From NCBI GenBank assembly GCA_009602725.1, contig WELB01000025.1, positions 781,428 to 791,631 of the forward strand: a stretch of 10,204 bases of DNA, written 5' to 3'. The DNA is from Spirogloea muscicola (Eukaryota; Streptophyta; Zygnematophyceae; Spirogloeales; Spirogloeaceae). The position numbers were made by a program, and so were the translations under genes. This document shows, in pieces, positions 7,560 through 10,204 of this stretch. Numbering within the stretch: position 1 is the stretch's first letter; each line of letters opens with the position of its first letter. The notes below the pieces were generated by a model. It searched no databases. It saw nothing but the letters and a program-made list of their open reading frames with translations, and had not been told where the DNA came from.

Positions 7560-10204
7560 ATGAGCAAGTGGGTGCGGCAGGTCCCAAGGCACGGGGCCGC
7601 CGTGGCCACCACACGGTGGTGCAGCAGGCCAGCTCGCGGAGCGCTGCTTCTGGCCGCTCTGCTTCTCTGTGGGCTTGTTGAGACCAACTCACACAAAGCC
7701 ATCTACCCGATTCGCAGCAGGTGAACGCCTTACTCAGAACAATGTGCTCTAACTTCGTTCAGATCGTTTTGTCAGGTCTTGCAGCGCCACCCCTTTCCTC
7801 TTCTCCGTCCTGGCCGCCGCTTTGTGGCCCCTAAAACCCTCTTGTATCTGTTACATTTTCTGAGATATCTGCTTGCCCCTCGCCCTTTCAGTTTCCTCCT
7901 GTCCAGTCCTCACCCCTTTCCCTCCCTCTGAAATTGGCACCTGACCAGAGCCTCTAGGGTGTGCGTGGCGCAGAAGCAAAGCTTCCAAAGTGGCCTTCCG
8001 GGCTGCCCAGAAGAGCAAGGAGCCCGAGGACAGCAAGTCCGAGCTCTATGCTGGCAGTAGCAATGACACAGGCTTCACTGCTCAGGGGATGGACTACCAA
8101 GGCGGGCCTGTCATGGTGGCAGGTACCTCCCAGAAACTCCGCTTGCTGCGGGCTGCATGGCCGGCAGTCTGCCTGCTGCACCGAAGTCTGGCCAAAGGAA
8201 GTGGGTGACTGGAAGCGGCAGTGTGTGGCCACCTGCAGGATGCTGCAGTATGTCCTTTTCTGAGTTTCTCACACAGGAGCGACAAGAAGTCCTTTAATAC
8301 GACCGACTGCTTTCCTCCCAATCTGCAGACCTATCGGTGTACATAATATGGTACGGCGCCTGGCCAAATAGCTCGAAGCTGGCTCCCATCCGAAACTTTA
8401 TAGCTGCTTGCAGCAGCGATGGAGGGACGCAGCCGAGCCCGAGTGCAAAAGACTGGTGGAGGGTGAGGCCAGCTTCTTCTGAGATTCTCAGTGCTCTATG
8501 TTGAGCTCCCTAAACGTAGAGGCAGACACAAGACACAGTATAAGGCTGGTGTGTACACTGTATGTGTACACTGTATGTGTAAGTGTACACTTTCTGACAA
8601 GTAGGTCCAGAGTCACCTATCAACCAGAGAAAGTGACTAAGCTCACGATCCTCCCGACCTTGTGCAGCTGGCTGCCCTGTATCAGGATGGCAATGGCCAA
8701 AAGGTCACCTCTCATTTGACATTGAAGAACGAAACCTATGATTCCTACTCTCAAGGAGCTAGCTTAATGAATGGCGTCTTCCCTATAGTTCAAAGGTAAT
8801 TGTATAGTCCTGTTTTCCCCTTATACAGAGAGAAAGCGAAGGTCTTGTTACACTGCTTTCATTGCAAAGAGCACAACCTTGTCGCTAGCGCTACGATTAA
8901 TGAACTTCAGGGGTATGATATATGTGACCAACTGCGCATGAAATTGAGCACAAAGTAGAATGCCCACATGTTGTCATGCTCCAAGTATGGCATGCTCACT
9001 TATTGCTGGCTCTTTCTTACCAGGGCGTTGGATTTGAAGGTGCTCCCAGTAGATGCGAACGGGGTGTACGTTGTGATCACCAGGTCAGTCTGCCTCTTCA
9101 AGTGATTCATGCGTGCCAGGACATGTTTGCCTGCTTTCCGGCTATAGGTGGCAAAAAGTACTGACAGTCATCAACTTCCAATCCCTATACCTTTGCAGCA
9201 AGGACGTTGCAGAAGGAGCCTTCTGTAGCGCATATTGTGGCTACCACGATGCCACGACCTACATAGCAGCGGGCAAATCAACTGCTATCAAGTGTAAGTT
9301 GGCAGATCAAACTTTGTAATTGAGTGCCTTATTAGCATGAGAACTGTGTCAACTCCATGACTGACTGTTGTATCTCCTCTTGGGGTGCTGGCAGTTGCAT
9401 TCATGGGAGACTCCTCATCAACCCCTGACTGCCTTTACGGCTGCGCACCGATCGGGATCGTGGACGGCACCACAACTTCGCCTAGCGGTGACCAGGGCAT
9501 TGACGGCATTGTCAACATTCTGGGTCACGAATTGGCAGAGGCTGCGACGGACCCCATCCCGGGTACAGGGTGGAGCATCCAGGACGGCGGTCCAAACCAA
9601 GGCGCAGAGGTTGCAGGTGCGTTGCCATTGCTTGTAGCGGCAATCGAGCTGCTCCAGCTCACGGACATGCACGCACTTGCAATGCTGCGGAGTATTGTGT
9701 CGCCGTCCACCCTTCATTGGGCAGCGTCATTCGTCTTGCAGACCTCTGCGCGTGGCAATTCGGAACCACGGACCAGGTCCGCACGGCACGCTCGTCGGGC
9801 GGGTCGTACGCGTACAACCTGCAAGGGCCGTCCGGCCAGAAGTACATGGTACAAATCTTGTGGGACCCACTGCGAGGCGACTGCGAGCTGACAGTGAGTG
9901 TGCCTCTTACGCAGCTGCCAGTCATGCTGAAGGCATGCATCAGGCTCATGCAGACTCTAAGAAGTTGCCATGACTGATGCTCGACCTCATACGGAGCACG
10001 GACGACTTGCTTTGGCGTTGGCTTCGCAGGCGCAGAGCCAGCCCCCACCGGCTCCGTCTCCTCCCCCCTTCCCTCCTCCCTTCCCTCCTCCACGCACTCC
10101 TTCTCCCGCAGCCCCCAGCGCGCCGCTCAATAGCAAGCCGCCGCCATCCCCTCGGCCACCGCCGCCGCCACGCTCGCCGCCGCCACCGCGCCCGCCGCCG
10201 CCGC
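7560..10204 (+). CDS. EXORDIUM-like (Phi_1 family) protein with C-terminal proline-rich region; partial at 3' end, 9 exons visible
   Basis: Proposed exons: 7560-7720, 7974-8122, 8329-8462, 8668-8795, 9024-9083, 9199-9293, 9395-9616, 9742-9893 and 10030->10204. All phases agree; the first eight total 1101 nt (367 codons). The ATG at 7560 is the first in frame. A basic N-terminus (1-26) precedes a hydrophobic core (27-40, GALLLAALLLCGLV): signal peptide or anchor. Landmarks: GGPVMV (97-102), YIIWYGAW (108-115), DWWR (145-148), GVYVVITS ending at 211, CSAYCGYH (220-227), CLYGC (255-259), GIDGIVNILGHELAEAATDP (277-296), EVADLC (314-319), then QILWDP near the end of exon 8. Exon 9 is Pro-rich (SPRPPPPPRSPPPP) and still open at the window end. 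The exon 1/2 junction (7721-7973) is least certain because its acceptor has a weak pyrimidine tract. Inferred role: extracellular or wall-associated; activity unknown. Confidence 0.88.
8551..8590 (+). repeat. 13-bp tandem repeat (GTGTACACTGTAT x2 plus partial) in intron 3 of gene 2
   Basis: Exact units at 8551-8563 and 8564-8576, followed by a related GTGTAAGTGTACAC. Each contains the palindrome TGTACA. It lies inside the 205-nt intron 8463-8667, so it does not touch coding sequence. Confidence 0.93.
10030..10204 (+). other. Gene 2 exon 9: proline-rich exon, truncated by window end
   Basis: Acceptor TTCGCAG| at 10029, phase 0. The first 58 codons read AQSQPPPAPSPPP and continue as Pro with interspersed Ser, Arg, Ala and Phe, ending in CCG-rich repeats. 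The phase and position match the proline-rich exon 4 of gene 1, but it is at least twice as long and Arg-containing. It resembles the SPRPPPP spacers of volvocine wall glycoproteins. What follows is outside the window. Confidence 0.85.

Noticed and set aside
9532-9546. HELAE in gene 2 as a zinc-metalloprotease active site
   Set aside because: The motif is HExxE, not HExxH, with no evident third ligand in the expected arrangement. I know of no demonstrated protease activity in this family.

Overview
This is eukaryotic nuclear DNA, most likely from a green alga. Spliceosomal introns of roughly 100-410 bp with GT..AG ends interrupt two genes, both on the + strand. The genes encode secreted proteins of the plant EXORDIUM / PHOSPHATE-INDUCED-1 family (Pfam Phi_1), followed by proline-rich Ser/Thr-Pro(n) linkers like those of algal hydroxyproline-rich wall glycoproteins. 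The lineage call is inference; I cannot name genus or species. The window has one ambiguous base (n at 6378).

Layout. 1-524: a 90-nt (TC)n microsatellite, a pyrimidine-rich tail and a GC-rich leader that may hold a 5'-UTR intron. 525-2869: gene 1, complete, five coding exons, 429 aa: signal peptide, EXORDIUM-like domain, an 84-nt proline-rich exon, and a final exon matching a CBM14 (peritrophin-A type) chitin-binding domain. 2870-7559: a 4.7-kb intergenic region with no gene I can support. It holds a degenerate repeat family that occurs on the - strand at about 3.88-4.71 kb and on the + strand at about 4.98-6.79 kb, giving several inverted-repeat pairs, plus short tandem duplications and GC-rich blocks. 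7560-10204: gene 2, partial, nine exons visible: N-terminal hydrophobic segment, EXORDIUM-like domain, and a proline-rich exon that runs off the window.

How they relate. The genes are diverged tandem paralogues. They share a phase-2 intron in the VV(M/I)T-S motif and a phase-0 intron immediately before the proline-rich exon. They differ at the segment where gene 2 has HELAE: gene 1 has SQLLV, ending in a FLLPALWDP-type C-terminus. Both look like extracellular or wall-associated proteins. The CBM14 of gene 1 suggests tethering to a chitin-like or GlcNAc-containing polymer. The architecture EXORDIUM domain + proline-rich linker + CBM14 is the most notable thing in the window. Gene 2 may carry a comparable module just beyond the right edge. 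All exon boundaries were derived by hand from splice-site consensus, reading-frame continuity and family motifs, with no transcript evidence.
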